64,000 bases of DNA from Mytilus californianus (lineage: Eukaryota; Mollusca; Bivalvia; Mytilida; Mytilidae), in the NCBI RefSeq assembly GCF_021869535.1, contig NW_026262690.1, positions 61,946,995-62,010,994 of the forward strand, written 5' to 3'. Positions 35,825 through 49,000 of this stretch are shown piece after piece (position 1 is the stretch's first letter; every line of letters starts with the position of its first letter). Under the pieces are notes generated by a model, which saw only the letters and a program-made list of their open reading frames with translations, did not search any database and was not told where the DNA came from. Made by a program: the position numbers and the translations under genes.

Positions 35825-35995
35825 AAAATAATGAGATGTAGTATAATTGCCAATGCAATTATTATTCATAAAAGACAAAGGACAAAGATTTGAACAACTA
35901 CAGGTAACCATACAGCATTCAATGATGATCAAAAAGTAAGCTATAAGTCTCTTGGATGACAAAATGTGAAACCATTCAAAAGAGAAAACCAATGG
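35825..35995 (+). repeat. AAGAAGATGTGG dispersed repeat, diverged copy 8
   Basis: AATGAGATGTAGTATAATTG, GAACAACTACAGGTAACCA, ACAAAATGTGAAACCATTCA and AAAGAGAAAACCAATGGCCTG follow the family order and continue past the end seen in copy 6 (31115-31150 also has AATGTGAAACAATTCAAACG). Confidence 0.65.
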
Positions 35996-38515
35996 CCTGA
36001 ATTATACCAGAATAGATGAAAAACAATTATGGCAGACCATAACCAATGACCATCATCCGATTACAGGCTTCTGGCTTTGGACAGACACATAAAGAATGTG
36101 GTGGTATTAAAATTGCATCTGGGCTAAAAAAAAAAGATTTTACAAATGTCCTGTATAAGAAAATAAATATAAGAGTAGGGTTTCACTTGTGTATTTTTTT
36201 TACATCTGATTACTGGTACATTGGGCACCAATAGCATTCATATTTTCACAATTTTCAGATATCTTTTCAGAGAAAAATAAACTAACATCTTTCTCATTTC
36301 ATTAATTTTATTCTTCTATTCTAAAGAATTGCTTACAGAAATGGAAAAATATGTCATCATATCTATAACATCTTTAACAATCTTGTATTATATATGAAGG
36401 AATGTCATAAAATTGGTTGAAGATTAACTTGGATTGGTTTAGATCAAGCACAAAATACTTAACAAAATATCTGGACAAAAAACGTTATATATACAAGACA
36501 TCAAATAATATCATATTAATCCTGAAAGATCCTTTACACATACATCAAAGGTAATGACATGTAATAATCAAAAGAAAACTGGTTTTAAAAGATACAAAAA
36601 CAAAATCATTATGTATTTTGTCTCATATTAAAGCATTTTTGTCAATAAATAATCATGTACATGTGTTTCAAGTGGAAGTATTGTTCACCCACAAGTAAAA
36701 TATGCTGAAAATATTTACCAGAAATTTTCATTAAACTTATTTTATGTTAATTTACCATCTTTTCTCAGCATTTATAGATTAGTTGAAGAAAATTATTTTC
36801 TCCTTGCTTCTAACTAACTATTTTCATTCATTAAACTTATTATTCTATCAATTTCAGAATTTCATTCATGTAAAAGTAATCAACTGAATTATATGTAAAA
36901 AGACAAAAAACAATAACTTGAAAAAATCACTTTTCCCTTTATTCTAATTATAAATTTTACTATAATTACAAAAAAAATTATCATGTAAGGTTATATAACA
37001 TCAGATATATCAAGTTAAATTAATGACCAACTACCACCAATTAATTTATATTGCACAATTCTGAGACATTGACTGTTGTTAGTATATATATTGCACAAAA
37101 ACAAAGTCTTAATATCAAAAACTGATTGTAAATGACAACTTTCTATCAAAAATGTGTGGAATTCAACAGAGGAAAACATATACGACTATCATAATAAAAT
37201 TTAAGAGATCATTGAGAATTGACAAAATGAAACTGTATTTTATTTGAGGGCCTACTAGAATGGACAAAAGCACTTTACGTGAGTAAACACATTCAAAATA
37301 ACATATTTCACATCTGCCATTAAAGACCGTAACTTAATTCAAATTTGTTCTTTTGATTTTTAAATAACTTAATAACAATCTTTTAAAACCTAATTATTTC
37401 CCATCAATAAAAGAGACACATTGTAATCAATTGTTAATAAATTTTGAACAGCAATTTATTGACATAAACTACTTTACTTAATAATTAAGAAATAAAAATG
37501 GCCTAACACAAGATGTCACCTATCAGAAACAATATGTCAATTTTTGGAGAGCTACATTTACTTGTCAGCAGAGAAAAAAACATTTATACTTTTCAGCTGT
37601 AACAGGTGGCAGCACCTACATATTGTTTACAAGTCATATGATTGGCTAAGTGGCACTACCTCCATACTGTCTGTTGGTGTTGTAATTGGATAGGTAACTT
37701 TTCTCCAAGGGAGGTCTTGAAGAAAACATGTAATAATTTTCTACTAATTAATTTTAAACAGACAGTTAATCTTCCATGACAAATGTTTCATTAGGACTCC
37801 AGTAGAGAGTTATAAAACTCACACAAATGTCAAACACCATATATAGGGTAAATAAATTACACCTTCACTTCCAAGACACTGAGTGGTTGATTATTCAAAT
37901 TAACACTTTCCCTAAGAAAATCAATGTGTCATTAAGTTTATACATTTCTGTGTTTATATCTGTAGCTCACAAACTTCCAAACTGTGATATACAGAAAATA
38001 GAAAACTATAGATTCCCCTTCATTCTTATTTTTGGGTTATCATGAGTATCCATAAAAGAGCCTATTGTTTCAATATGTATTTCTGTTTAAAAAGATAAAA
38101 TGACTGTACAAAACGTCCAGGTTAATTGTTTCTGTAACAATATACCTCAACAAACAAAAAAAGAAAAGAAATACTGGACAAACAAGTATATGGTCTTGGA
38201 ATTCAACAAATCAACAAACAAATAATGTAAAACATGACTAGATATTCACAACTGAGCATTTCTGGAACGTAAATAATGGAATGAAAAGTAGCAAAACTTA
38301 TGGAATCAATAGTGTGGGTCTGAATGGTCTGGAACCTGGGGCTAATTTGTCTATTGCTCCCAGTTGGAATTTTGAAAACTTTTATTACTAGAAATAACAT
38401 AACAATAAAAAAATACAAAATGGTAAAATTTATAAAAGTTACATCCTCTGTTTTATGTACATTATTCATGCAAAATATTTGTCCCAATGACCACAAAAAA
38501 ATATCTTCTTCAGAC

Positions 38516-38545
38516 CAAGGATTTGTATAGTGATACAAATCCTTG
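38516..38545. repeat. Hairpin, perfect 13-bp arms
   Basis: CAAGGATTTGTAT and its exact complement around AGTG. Lies 0.9 kb beyond the PROX stop, so it could form in the 3' UTR if that is so long. Confidence 0.9.
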
Positions 38546-39413
38546 TTCAGACACATGTATATTTACTGCATGTTGGTGCAATAAAAAAATTGTCAATAAT
38601 AACTATTTAAAACGAAGAAAATCCTAAAACAAATGTGGACAAATGGCGAACAAAAAATACTGAATTAATGTTAATGGACATATAAATTGACAGGTAAAAT
38701 TATGCAAGATCGTGTATCAAACAATAAGATACCATGCAGGTGAAAATGGAAATAAAGAAATAAATAATGACAGTAATCTCAACAAAGACAAAAACTAATT
38801 AACAAAATATTTTAATTAGTACACCTGGTATAAAGATAAAACAACAAAAAAATAAATAATTGCACCTTAACTGACTAACAAGTATCTGAACACAACCCAC
38901 AGGTCTGAAAGTAAGTCAAACTATATTTCTTTTTAATTTTAAGAAATAAATCATAAATCTTTCTCAGGGATGAAAAATCTTTTCTTGGAACCGGCAACAG
39001 CTGATTTTGATTTTAATTCTTTGACATTCGGCTGTCATTAAACATTCCTCTTTCTTTTCAGTTTTTCTTACTTTCTCTGACCATTCAATGACATCTTCAT
39101 AAAATAATCATATACAATAATGATAGAAATACTGTTGTAAAAAACAACTACCAATTATAATGTCAAGCACAATAATAATGGCTTCCTTTTCTCTGCACTT
39201 ATTGAGCTTAATAGATAATATATCTAAAATATCATAAATTATAAACTTCCTTTTAGTGTACATGTAATAATAACAATATCACCAAGGACAATTTTCATGT
39301 CTTTTTATTGAAGTATATGTCATTCCGTTCATCTCCTACGCATATAACCTTCACCAGGTCAGAAGTTAATATATAAGTATAGACTTTTGTGAACTTGGGC
39401 TTTATACACCATC

Positions 39414-39419
39414 TTTATT
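39414..39419 (-). promoter_or_regulatory. Candidate polyadenylation signal (AATAAA) just after the stop
   Basis: AATAAA on the minus strand starts 13 bases after the TGA. If used it would give a very short 3' UTR. Another lies at 39304-39309, and more follow, so choice of site is open; AT-rich background makes chance matches likely. Confidence 0.3.
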
Positions 39420-39431
39420 AAATTAAAAAAA

Positions 39432-39617
39432 TCACATATCTCCTAGCTGGTCCATCCAGTTAGGTGATTTGAAGTATTCTGGGAGGACATCGTCCATCCT
39501 AGCTATCACTTTGTAGATGGCTTTCTTCCATGATGGTTCTGTGTCTTTGTTGGCCATTACAGATTTGAAAAATTCTCTATATGTGGCTTGTACAACCATT
39601 CTAAAGTTATCAGGAAC
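39432..39617 (-). CDS. PROX1: Prospero/PROX terminal coding exon: Prospero domain C-terminus and stop
   Basis: This exon encodes the last 61 residues and a TGA stop at 39432-39434. It begins [17 protein letters not shown] after a TTTATATTTCAG acceptor, and continues with [20 protein letters not shown] and [13 protein letters not shown], the signature end of the Prospero domain ([10 protein letters not shown] and PE.FKSPN are shared with vertebrate and insect members). The protein stops within a few residues of where family members stop, so the C-terminus is complete. The four visible exons together give 428 residues, of which about the last 161 are the Homeo-Prospero domain. Nothing in the exons is broken: no frameshift, premature stop or missing core residue, so the gene appears functional. 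Confidence 0.97.
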   Translation of the reverse strand, partial: VPDNFRMVVQATYREFFKSVMANKDTEPSWKKAIYKVIARMDDVLPEYFKSPNWMDQLGDM

Positions 39618-42600
39618 CTGAAATATAAAATATACCAATTATAGATAAAAGATCTAACTATACAAAATATTACAAGCTTTTTATTATTCTAAGAACACTT
39701 TTCAACGAATTATATAAAAAAAATAAACCGAAAGAATGGTATTGTGTCTTGGCCCTATTATGATTTTAAATGATTTATGCATTTTGTAAAAACCACAAAA
39801 ACAACCTCAAAATAATAATTTCACCTGAAAAATAAAAGTTGATAATATACCTTGACGAACATGTTATCTGTCAAATTTCATGGTGATAATCCTTATACAT
39901 TTTCATCAATACCTTTTCATCAGATAAAATCTTCAATTTATGGTTAAACATTTTAAAATGTGCTTTAAAAGCATATAAGATTAAGAACATCTGCTATACT
40001 AAATCATTGAATTCTTTCTACTTTACAGGACAAAAGTAGCCTTCGAGACTATATATCATACTTCACCAGTAAATGTTTAATTAAACTTTTCCTTGTGCCC
40101 TGACATAGTCAAATTGATCTATACTTTAATTTTCAACCTTAAGTCTTAAGCTTTCATGAATACAACCCCTGTACTGTCAAGATCGCCTGATAACGAGCTG
40201 AAAAATGATGGAAAAACAAAAATCCTAATTCATCATTTTCTTAGAAATTCTAAGCCTTAATTACAACTTAAGATCGGCAGTTGTGATGTTAATAACATGA
40301 AAAATGACAAAGACTTTAATGAAACTAGTAGCAAAATAAAATAAGAATCAGACTTGAGTTAGCTTGTGAATGTCAACTGAAGGACATGAGTGACACCTTA
40401 CTTAAACCCATGACATATCTTAGGCTTTTCTTGTTCTACAAATCCCCCCATTTTTAACTCATTCAATTATGTCTCTGATAGTTAGCTTAAGTGTGACAGG
40501 GGAACCTAAGGGTTAAAAGATGGCCACACTTTCTACACAGTGGTTTACATATGGTAGTAACATTGGTACTTTTGATTGAGCCATTACAGTGTCATATCAA
40601 AATACAGTGGATTGATTTTTATCATACTGATAGTTCTTATTCCACTTTTAGCTTTTCCAATCTAACAGTGTATAATAACTTTCAACTTTTAAAAGTGTTT
40701 TGAAATTTAATACAGTAATAAAAAGAACTGATATATGTTGTTTATTTTGTTAGATTTTTCATACTACACATAAGTACTAAAAACAAGAAAATATAAAAAA
40801 AATGTTTGTGATCGTAATTTCTTTCAATAGCCCCATGGAGTCAGCAGGGAAGAATTTTTGAAATTTAGAGAAAAAGTTTATGAAGGATGACAGTCACAAA
40901 GTGATGACAATAACCCTTTTCAGCATCATGTTAGCTTTAAAAAAAAATTTGCTCCTAGAAAATGTTCGAGTTTAAAGATACCATAGCAAAACAAGCTATG
41001 TAAAAATATACTTAATTACTTATTCATAACTAATCTTACTATTACTCAAAGTTTCTTGTTGAAAATGACATGGATTAAGATGGAAGAAGAGAAATGCTGG
41101 CTCCTTGACAACTTAATACCATAGGTTCCTTGTCAAAATGTAAGGAGGATTACAACAAATCAACTCTTACAACACAAGGAATGCAAATTTCAATTGATGT
41201 GATAGGTGGCGCTCAATAACAACTTGAATAAAGATGGGGAATCTGACAAACAAGTAATGGATGGTCAAATTACTTCTTGATAGATAAGCAAAAAAACTTA
41301 ACCTTTTAAACACAAAAATAATATGTCTCACAAAAGTATTAGATAGAATGTGAAAGGCCTAGTGCAAAAGAATAAGATTTTTTAACCTCTCTTAATAGGA
41401 AACAAGAGATAATCATCTTCAGACGCTTCAGAAAGCACAAATAAATTACACTCAATCCTTTTCATGGCTTTAACGACTTTTTCTTGTAACATGCAGAATT
41501 TACTTCTTTCAGGTTATTATAAGAGAAGGACAGTCAGTATGGGAGATGATAGAACTATTATTGAAAGTCACAAAAGAAGTCAATACTGAATGACTTTAGA
41601 AAATAAGGCAAGAAGCAACTTAAGTCCCATACAACAGGTTCTAGATATGTTCATTTCATGTCAATTTCATGGGCCAGCAGCTGATTATGTGAAGAGATTA
41701 AACCTTAATGTGGGTATATAGAAATGAAAGACTGAAATTAAATGTAATATAACCAAAGATGTAATCTTCATAATTATATGGGATGAATTCAGTATGGTTT
41801 TCCTATATAAAGAATTGTATAGAGTTATTTAACATGGCACGTTGCACCTTAGCTATAACAATTTAAAATGGGACGGTTTTAAAATGTCATTAATTTTAAA
41901 GAAGTGTGGTGAGTTTAAATGCATCAGTGCACATGTATAGATTTAATGTAATATTAATGTCTCTTGAAAAGTAGCATCTTTTCTTACCAGTTTAATTCCC
42001 TATTAAAAGTCATAGAAATTATCTGATCATAAAAAGCATTTTTTATTTCGTTTGGTTATAGCAACAATTTTGTACCACTTAACAAGATCACATTTATTAA
42101 GGAACAAAGAAAATGGCAAAAAATTCCAAGACTAAACAAACAAAATGCCATACATGAATTCATTTGAAAGCATTTTATCATCACTGTAGATTAGAATTTT
42201 TCTATTTTTTTTTTATAAAGATGAAAAATATGCTATCCAGATGCATAATTTTAGGTTTTAATTTCTCTCCGAATAAATTCAAATCTGAAATTAAATGGTT
42301 TTCTGTCGTTAATAATGTTAATGAAACTATAACATAGAATTTAAAGTTAACAATTAAAAAAAAATGTTTGTGTTGTAAAACTTATAGTATGAAAATAGGA
42401 ATAATTAATTGTCTGATTTATGGTTATGCTTTTATACCACTAAAACTCATTCTTTAAATAATTTAAATGTTCTTTTACCAGTACATGTGTCACGAAATAG
42501 AAGTTCCTTCATAATATAAGTTCCAAGTGGAAGAAATATTCTGTAATATTATTTCCATTGGAACAAATATTACAGTATTTGTTCCTTACGGAATAAAGGG

Positions 42601-45600
42601 TATGGAATATTTGTTCCAACAGGAACAGATATTATGACATTGTTTATAACAAAGTTTCCAGGGGAACTTCTGTTAGGCGGAACAAATACACGTTGACAAT
42701 TGCAATTACATATATATATGGACTGAGTAAACTCTAAAAAGTGAACTTTGACCTCAAAACCCCTGTTATGGATAAGTTACTTTCCTTTTTCATGAAAGAT
42801 CAAATGATTTAAAAGCAAATGTTTCATCTTGATATAAAGAAGTATAACTCTTTAAAAAGATTATTAAAATTTGATGCAAATTATTCTTTAATTACTAAGT
42901 AACTACTTTAATTACTTAGAAATTACCCAGTAGTGGCTATGACAAGATCTTTCAAAAGCTAATTGAAACAACTGTGATATGAAAAAAAAAATTTCAACTG
43001 TGATTTTTATCTTAATGAAATGCTGTATTATCTTTTTCCAATTTCTGACAAAAATCTCCATACTGTGTTGTCTTAGAGCAACACAAAACGGTGCTAATGT
43101 ATGCTACCTACTAATGATATTAAGAGCCAATTTACTTTTAATGTTGCACTTTAGTAACATAAGCTAAAGTTCACTGTTGTTCAAATAACCATAGCAAATT
43201 GTACAGTAATGAACCTCAAGATGTAATCTGAGGGAATATGAAACAGAAAGAAAGGGGTTTTATTGCTGACAATACCAAAGGTCCAATGATTTTAAAGATC
43301 AGTCCACACTGTAAATTATTGTAAATTCAGAAATTATTTCATGCATTTATCATTGCGATGATGTCATTAAAGTACAAAATAGGATTATCATTTTGCGATA
43401 CTGAGAAAAATTCTGCTTCATTCATATAAAAAAATCCAAAATGCGAGTTTAAATTATTGCGCTTAAAACCCTGTTGCATTTTTTCATTAATAAAAACATC
43501 GCAATAATTTCAAAATTTTCAGTACTCAATATAATTCATAGTTGTTCATAATGAATTTTATGACTTTAAGGTTCCCACTACATTTTGCAAACTTTAACTC
43601 AACTCTTTTTTTTTTCCAAAAGATGGATGTAGATATTGTACAGATCTTTTTTGTAAGTTATTACTAGTATTTAGTCAATTGCAATTTACAATGGAATTAT
43701 CAATTAAACATACACTTGTTGGAAATCTTTAATATCAATATGAAAAGTTATTGTCCTGAGTAGAACATTGTTAATATATCTTTTAGATGATACAGAAGAC
43801 ATATGTTACATATAAGGGTAAATCTGATATGCGGAAATCAATTGAAAACTAAAGGAAAGCAACTTATAATCTTTAAATAATTGGTCATGTTACACATAAT
43901 TTAAAAATGTATTGTATTGATGTAGTTTTGTGAAGAAGATCCTACTATTATTATCTATAGATTGGACTTATTCTATGTATCGACTTCTTAAAAATTGTAA
44001 AGGACCACACTATCATCTTTAATATTATCAGCATATTAATCTGCACAGGTGTGCAGGGTTATTTTATCTTAATACATTAATTTAAAATATTATACTATAC
44101 TTCACATTCAGAAAATGCAGTACATCTAAACTTAGCTTTTTCTTTTTCATTTTAGTAAAAGGTAAGTCTTATGGGACCTCAGTTAAGCATTACAAAAGTT
44201 TTTTTATAGTCAACTATCCTTCTATCCAATAAAACTTCTGTTGTTCCATTGAAGTAAATTTGTTGAAGACTGTATGTTGACCTTTAGATGTTGTTTTTTT
44301 GGTGTATTGTTGAGTTGCTGTTGTATTGATGTAAACACAACATCTAACTTGTTCAATATTCACGTCAATATTAAGTGACTTCAAAATTTAGTCTGGTAAA
44401 AGTATTGTTCAGAAGTTTATTATTGCTCACTGAAATTTACAAACCTTTGAACAATTTTAACAATCCAAAAATAAAAATGATTACATGTAATAGAATATAG
44501 CTAATAAAAATATTTTCCCGAAAATTCCAATGTCAAGGGTGGATTAATAATTCTATTTCACAAATAAAATGATAAAAAAAATATATGCAAAAAGCCTTTT
44601 GAAATATCAAACATCTATTAGCACTGAATGATAATAAGGTTTGCAACCTGGCAACAATGGTAATTAGAGGAACCAATGATTTAAGTGTCAGGAGTTCCAA
44701 GTTTATGACTCTCTTGGAACATTACTAAGTGCTACCAGTTTTTTAGATATGATTGCTCTATCTGAATCCTTTGAGATAATAACATGTATAGGAATGCTCT
44801 ATGGTATCATAGTCTTCTCTGTAATGATAACTGTGTCGAGGAATTGAGAAAAGTAGTATGCACTTCTCTATCCTACTGACTTGTCACCGAGGACAGATAA
44901 AAAAGATTGTCCAACTTCATAAAAATGTGATTACACATCAACTTTCTTTTGAATTAAAAGATTTATGGTTACATATCACAACACGAAAATCTTTTTGTGC
45001 TCATTGTCTGAGAAATATCACATTTTCTCATCTAGAGTAACACCATTGTAGTCGATCATCACAGACCCTTAGGGAACTAGAAACGAGGAAAATTAATGTA
45101 TCGTCAAAGAAGATGCACCCTATACAATCATCACAAATATTCTGCCGCATTTCCTCTTTCAAGTAGATTGAAAAGTAATTCCCGAAAGAACCTAGATAGC
45201 GATATTAATAAACTTGAAGTAAACATACATTAGTTAATTGTATGTCTTTGCAATAATTCAGATATTGAAAAGAGTCCCATGAACAATATGAAATGTCTTC
45301 ATTCGACTTTTCCGACTCCAAAAGTAGGTGTCAAGGGATTTTCCGATATCAATTATGAATGAGACATTTTATGCCATTTGAAAGAATGGCTATGCAAAGA
45401 GAACTAGAAAAAATTAATAAGAACCAAGTGAAAATACAAATTAATTGAGTTAGAATACATGGAACTCATAAACAATAAATTATAACTTGGCAGCCATTAT
45501 GAGACAGATGACAGAAAAAGCAAATAATGGTTTACTTTATTACTGCAACAGTGTATTGTGAAAGTCCATATAAACAAGTGATAAATATCCTTTTACTACA

Positions 45601-45860
45601 AAAACAAGCTTTAAAACAGCTTCATGCTATGGGTATGACAGCAATTATCTAATTAATTATACATAAGGAAGTGTATTTGTTACATTTATTCTTCATTTCA
45701 GTCATCATGCAAGGCAAATAATCTGACTTTTCTTGGTGGCTGAGTATAGCAATAATCAAATGGCTACCTTGATGCATTACCAGAGTCAGCTAGAGTCCTT
45801 CATATTGAAAAAAATCATCAAATTTTATAGCTTTTGATTTTGTATTAAAAAAGGACCCAC
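39618..45860 (-). other. PROX1: GT-AG intron of the PROX gene (phase 0)
   Basis: A 6,243-bp intron with GTGGGT donor and TTTCAG acceptor between ...NNQIE and VPDNF.... AT-rich spacer; the only structured piece I see is a cluster of GGAACAAATATT hairpins at 42500-42671. Confidence 0.9.
42499..42672. repeat. Cluster of GGAACAAATATT hairpins, possible foldback element
   Basis: Within 170 bp there are several dyads built on GGAACAAATATT/AATATTTGTTCC, the clearest with 10-bp arms at 42560-42569 and 42576-42585. AGAAGTTCC at the left and GGAACTTCT at the right form outer inverted ends. Suggests a small nested foldback element in the PROX intron. Confidence 0.65.
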
Positions 45861-46005
45861 CTCTATCTGGTTATTTCTATTGTAATGCAAGTTCAAGATT
45901 CTGTATAACTCAGCATCTGTCGACACAACAAGGTCCTCTGCATGTTTGACTCCTTCAGCAATGGCCTGTCTGGCATACTTTTCCATCTGGATATAGTAAA
46001 ACTCT
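45861..46005 (-). CDS. PROX1: Prospero/PROX exon: end of homeodomain and start of Prospero domain
   Basis: This 145-bp exon completes the split Arg codon and adds 48 residues, beginning [18 protein letters not shown] and ending HYNRNNQIE. In PROX1/Prospero structures this segment is the C-terminal half of the homeodomain recognition helix running into the Prospero domain; both fold as one unit, the Homeo-Prospero domain, that binds DNA. The acceptor is a clear polypyrimidine tract plus TTTCAG before 46005, and the donor is GAG followed by GTGGGT. The intron thus interrupts the recognition helix between WFSNFR and EFYY in phase 2. Sequence similarity to the Drosophila protein is higher here (LNLHYNRNN) than to vertebrate PROX1 as I remember it. 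Confidence 0.97.
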
Positions 46006-49000
46006 CTGAAATAGAAAATGTTCAATTTTGCAGTGAGTATATCAAAATATAGCAACATCTATATCTATCTATTGTATATAAGCTTTTCAATTTTTTTTAT
46101 TTCACCTGAAATATGCATATATATACCATAAATGTTTTTTACATCCTTGATTTGTTCATGACCATATGCTTAATGCTGACAGTATGCAAACTAACTAACT
46201 AGTCACAAAATATACAACTTTTTTTTTAATTTCATGGACATTGAGACCTTCAGACTTGCTTGGAAATGTTAAGGACTCAAAAATAAATGTAAAGATGGAA
46301 ATATCTACACTGTAAAACATGTACTATTGTTTGTGCTAAAAGACTATTCAATCTGTAGTTGTCCAGTGCAACTGAAATGTATATTAAAAAAAAAAGCTGT
46401 TTTTAAAGTTCCTAGTGACATTAGATGATAGCAAACTACCATTTTTTATATTTACATAACTTGAATCATAATGTTTATTCAGGTAAAGGCAATGTAAAGA
46501 CTGCAGCCTTTAAAACAAAGGTTTAAACATTGGATATACTATATTGAATCTGAGACTACTATAACACATGTTATAGTAGTCTCAGATTGAATCGGCTGTA
46601 CATATTTTATTTTATACTTATATTTATTAAGTTTATTTGCTATTGATGCCATAATCAATGGCAGCTCATCTATGTAAAGTCTAGCTTAATTAGCTTCTTC
46701 AATAAATAAAAGCTATAGAGTATGTTTAATATATATGAATAAATAATGTACTTATTGAATGCTATTTAAGAAGTTGTAATCAAAGCATGTCCTGATGAAG
46801 CTAAAAGTCTTTGACAAAGAAACAATGAAACATTTTTTCTATCAAGGATCAGAAAACATTTAATAACAGAAAATTGTGGTGAAAAGATAAGCCCCAACGA
46901 TCAAGTAAAAGCTCTTAACAACCAGGATTTAGTTAAGTATTTGTTCTTTAATTACCAATATTCTGTTCTATGTTGGAAAGGAACTGACAAATACCCGACT
47001 TATTTCTGAATCAATACCCTCAAAGATATCCGAGGTTAATTAAGATTTTTACCAGGTATAAAGTCAATCTTGGAGAAGATTAATTTCTCTTTCTATACTG
47101 ATCCAACTAATTTTCTATGAAAAGGAATGGAGACATAATCCCTGTGTCATTATCAGAATATTGTTACAACAAAATCATATTGACAAAAAGACTTAATATT
47201 ATATTTCTGCTACAAGATATCAGTTTCAATCTTTGCCAATTTAATGTAAGAATTCACAAGAAATGTCAATATTTACCAATGGGATAAGAATTCATGGATT
47301 TGTTTTGAAACATACCTTAATGCAATAGAAAACAATTACAATTATATTGATATATTACTTATAATGAACTATAAACCATATGTTCAAAGTTTTCCCAAAT
47401 TTCACTTTTGTAGGCCAAGTGTTTTTAACAGTTTATCTAAAACAAAATAAATAAGCTCTTTTAGCAGAGAATGAAAGATAGTAAAATGTGCTCTTAGAAC
47501 TTGATTTATTACATTTACAATAATCAGGTTGAACCATCTTCTTTCCTAGATTCTAAGTCAATAGGGAATTGAATTCAATTTCTAAGCCTTGACTAATAAT
47601 TTTTAAATCAAAGTCTTTCTTAGAAATAATCTCCTATCAGAATGCTGGCATCAAATCAATATAAACAAACTTAGTTCTAACCTTAAATGGGAAGATCCTA
47701 TTTAATATAAATTGTCATGATTTATTATTTTATCACCACATAATTAGATGGCACGAAGATTTTACATCCTCTTGGGCGGGGAATGGGGAAATGGAACTAT
47801 CTATTAAGATCGATTGAGAAAAGAAAGCATTTAAACACCTCTTTCAATCTCTGAATAATCTAATAACAGAGTACAAATGGGGATTGCTGTTCGTGTAAAG
47901 CCGTCACAAAGTCTGACAGAAGACAGGAACATAGCGACATCAGCCCACATTATCTTTCAATAAAGATTTCTATAGCGATTAGTGAATGTCAAGCAATATG
48001 TAATTTTCTTGTTCATCAGTGGTTTTCTTAAATAACAGCTTCTTGACAATGGATAATGTATCAGATAAACGCCCAGTAATCAGAGCTATTCTCATTAGCA
48101 CTTTATTAAATACTTTGTCTTTATTTTATTCTATGCCCAATAAATTGCTACCATTAAAGCAAATTACACTAGAATTGAGAATATTATCTTAATAAGAATA
48201 GAAATTTTGCCATAAATGTCAAATGATTGAAAACACTTTAGACAAATATATAAATGATTATAGGAATTTTCATAAAAAGATGGAAATTATATTTTTTTTA
48301 ATGGAGGATTGCTGATACTCATACTAAGACTATATTATTAAACTTTATTTTAGAATTATAAGTTACTTTAATTTCATTAGAGGGAGGTAATTCCATCCAG
48401 TAAATAACTACAATTATACAAGTTAAGACATTATGAATCTTCATTATCAAATCTGACAACCTTGCTTCTCAGTAACTAATTTTTCCCACAAGTCAGATGT
48501 AATGACTATTTTTCTAATCTAGATGACTGACACAAAAAGTCTTTTATCCTTATTATATGTTTAGTTCCTGGTGTCAATTTTAACATATATTTTGTTGGAA
48601 CAAAGAAGAAAAGATATTAATATCTTAGATGGAAATATTTCTGTGCTATGCACCTGTTTAAGGTAATCAATCTGATATAGCAATTATTATTATCATAAAG
48701 ATGTGTTAATTTTCTGGATTCAAAACTTGATTTCTTTATTCTGATAAGTCTTCTTTTTTTTTAATTTCACAAAACTATCTATGACCTTTACATTAAATGA
48801 CTAACTAGCATTTAATTTGACACTCTCCTAAAAATTAGAAAATTAAGACATTATGTAATAAAAAAAAAAGAACAAAATATATTAATAATGGTGGAATATA
48901 GACATATGACAGAAGCCTAGATTTGAAGGCAGATCTTGATGATTAAACCTTATAAAAATTCCTGTTTGTCAGTTTATGAGAAATTTTATGACGACTATCT

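Larger units (their letters stand above)
36236..39431 (-). other. PROX1: Probable 3' UTR / downstream flank of PROX
   Basis: The stretch following the stop codon is AT-rich, lacks the mussel dispersed repeats that are dense below 36.0 kb, and has no convincing ORF. PROX genes in other animals often have multi-kilobase 3' UTRs, so part or all of it could be transcribed, but the sequence alone does not show where the transcript ends. It contains a 13-bp-arm hairpin at 38516-38545 and several AATAAA hexamers on the minus strand. Confidence 0.45.

Noticed and set aside
38203-38556. 117-residue minus-strand ORF downstream of PROX
   Set aside because: Low-complexity AT-rich translation across a palindrome; no domain, and it lies in the probable 3' UTR.
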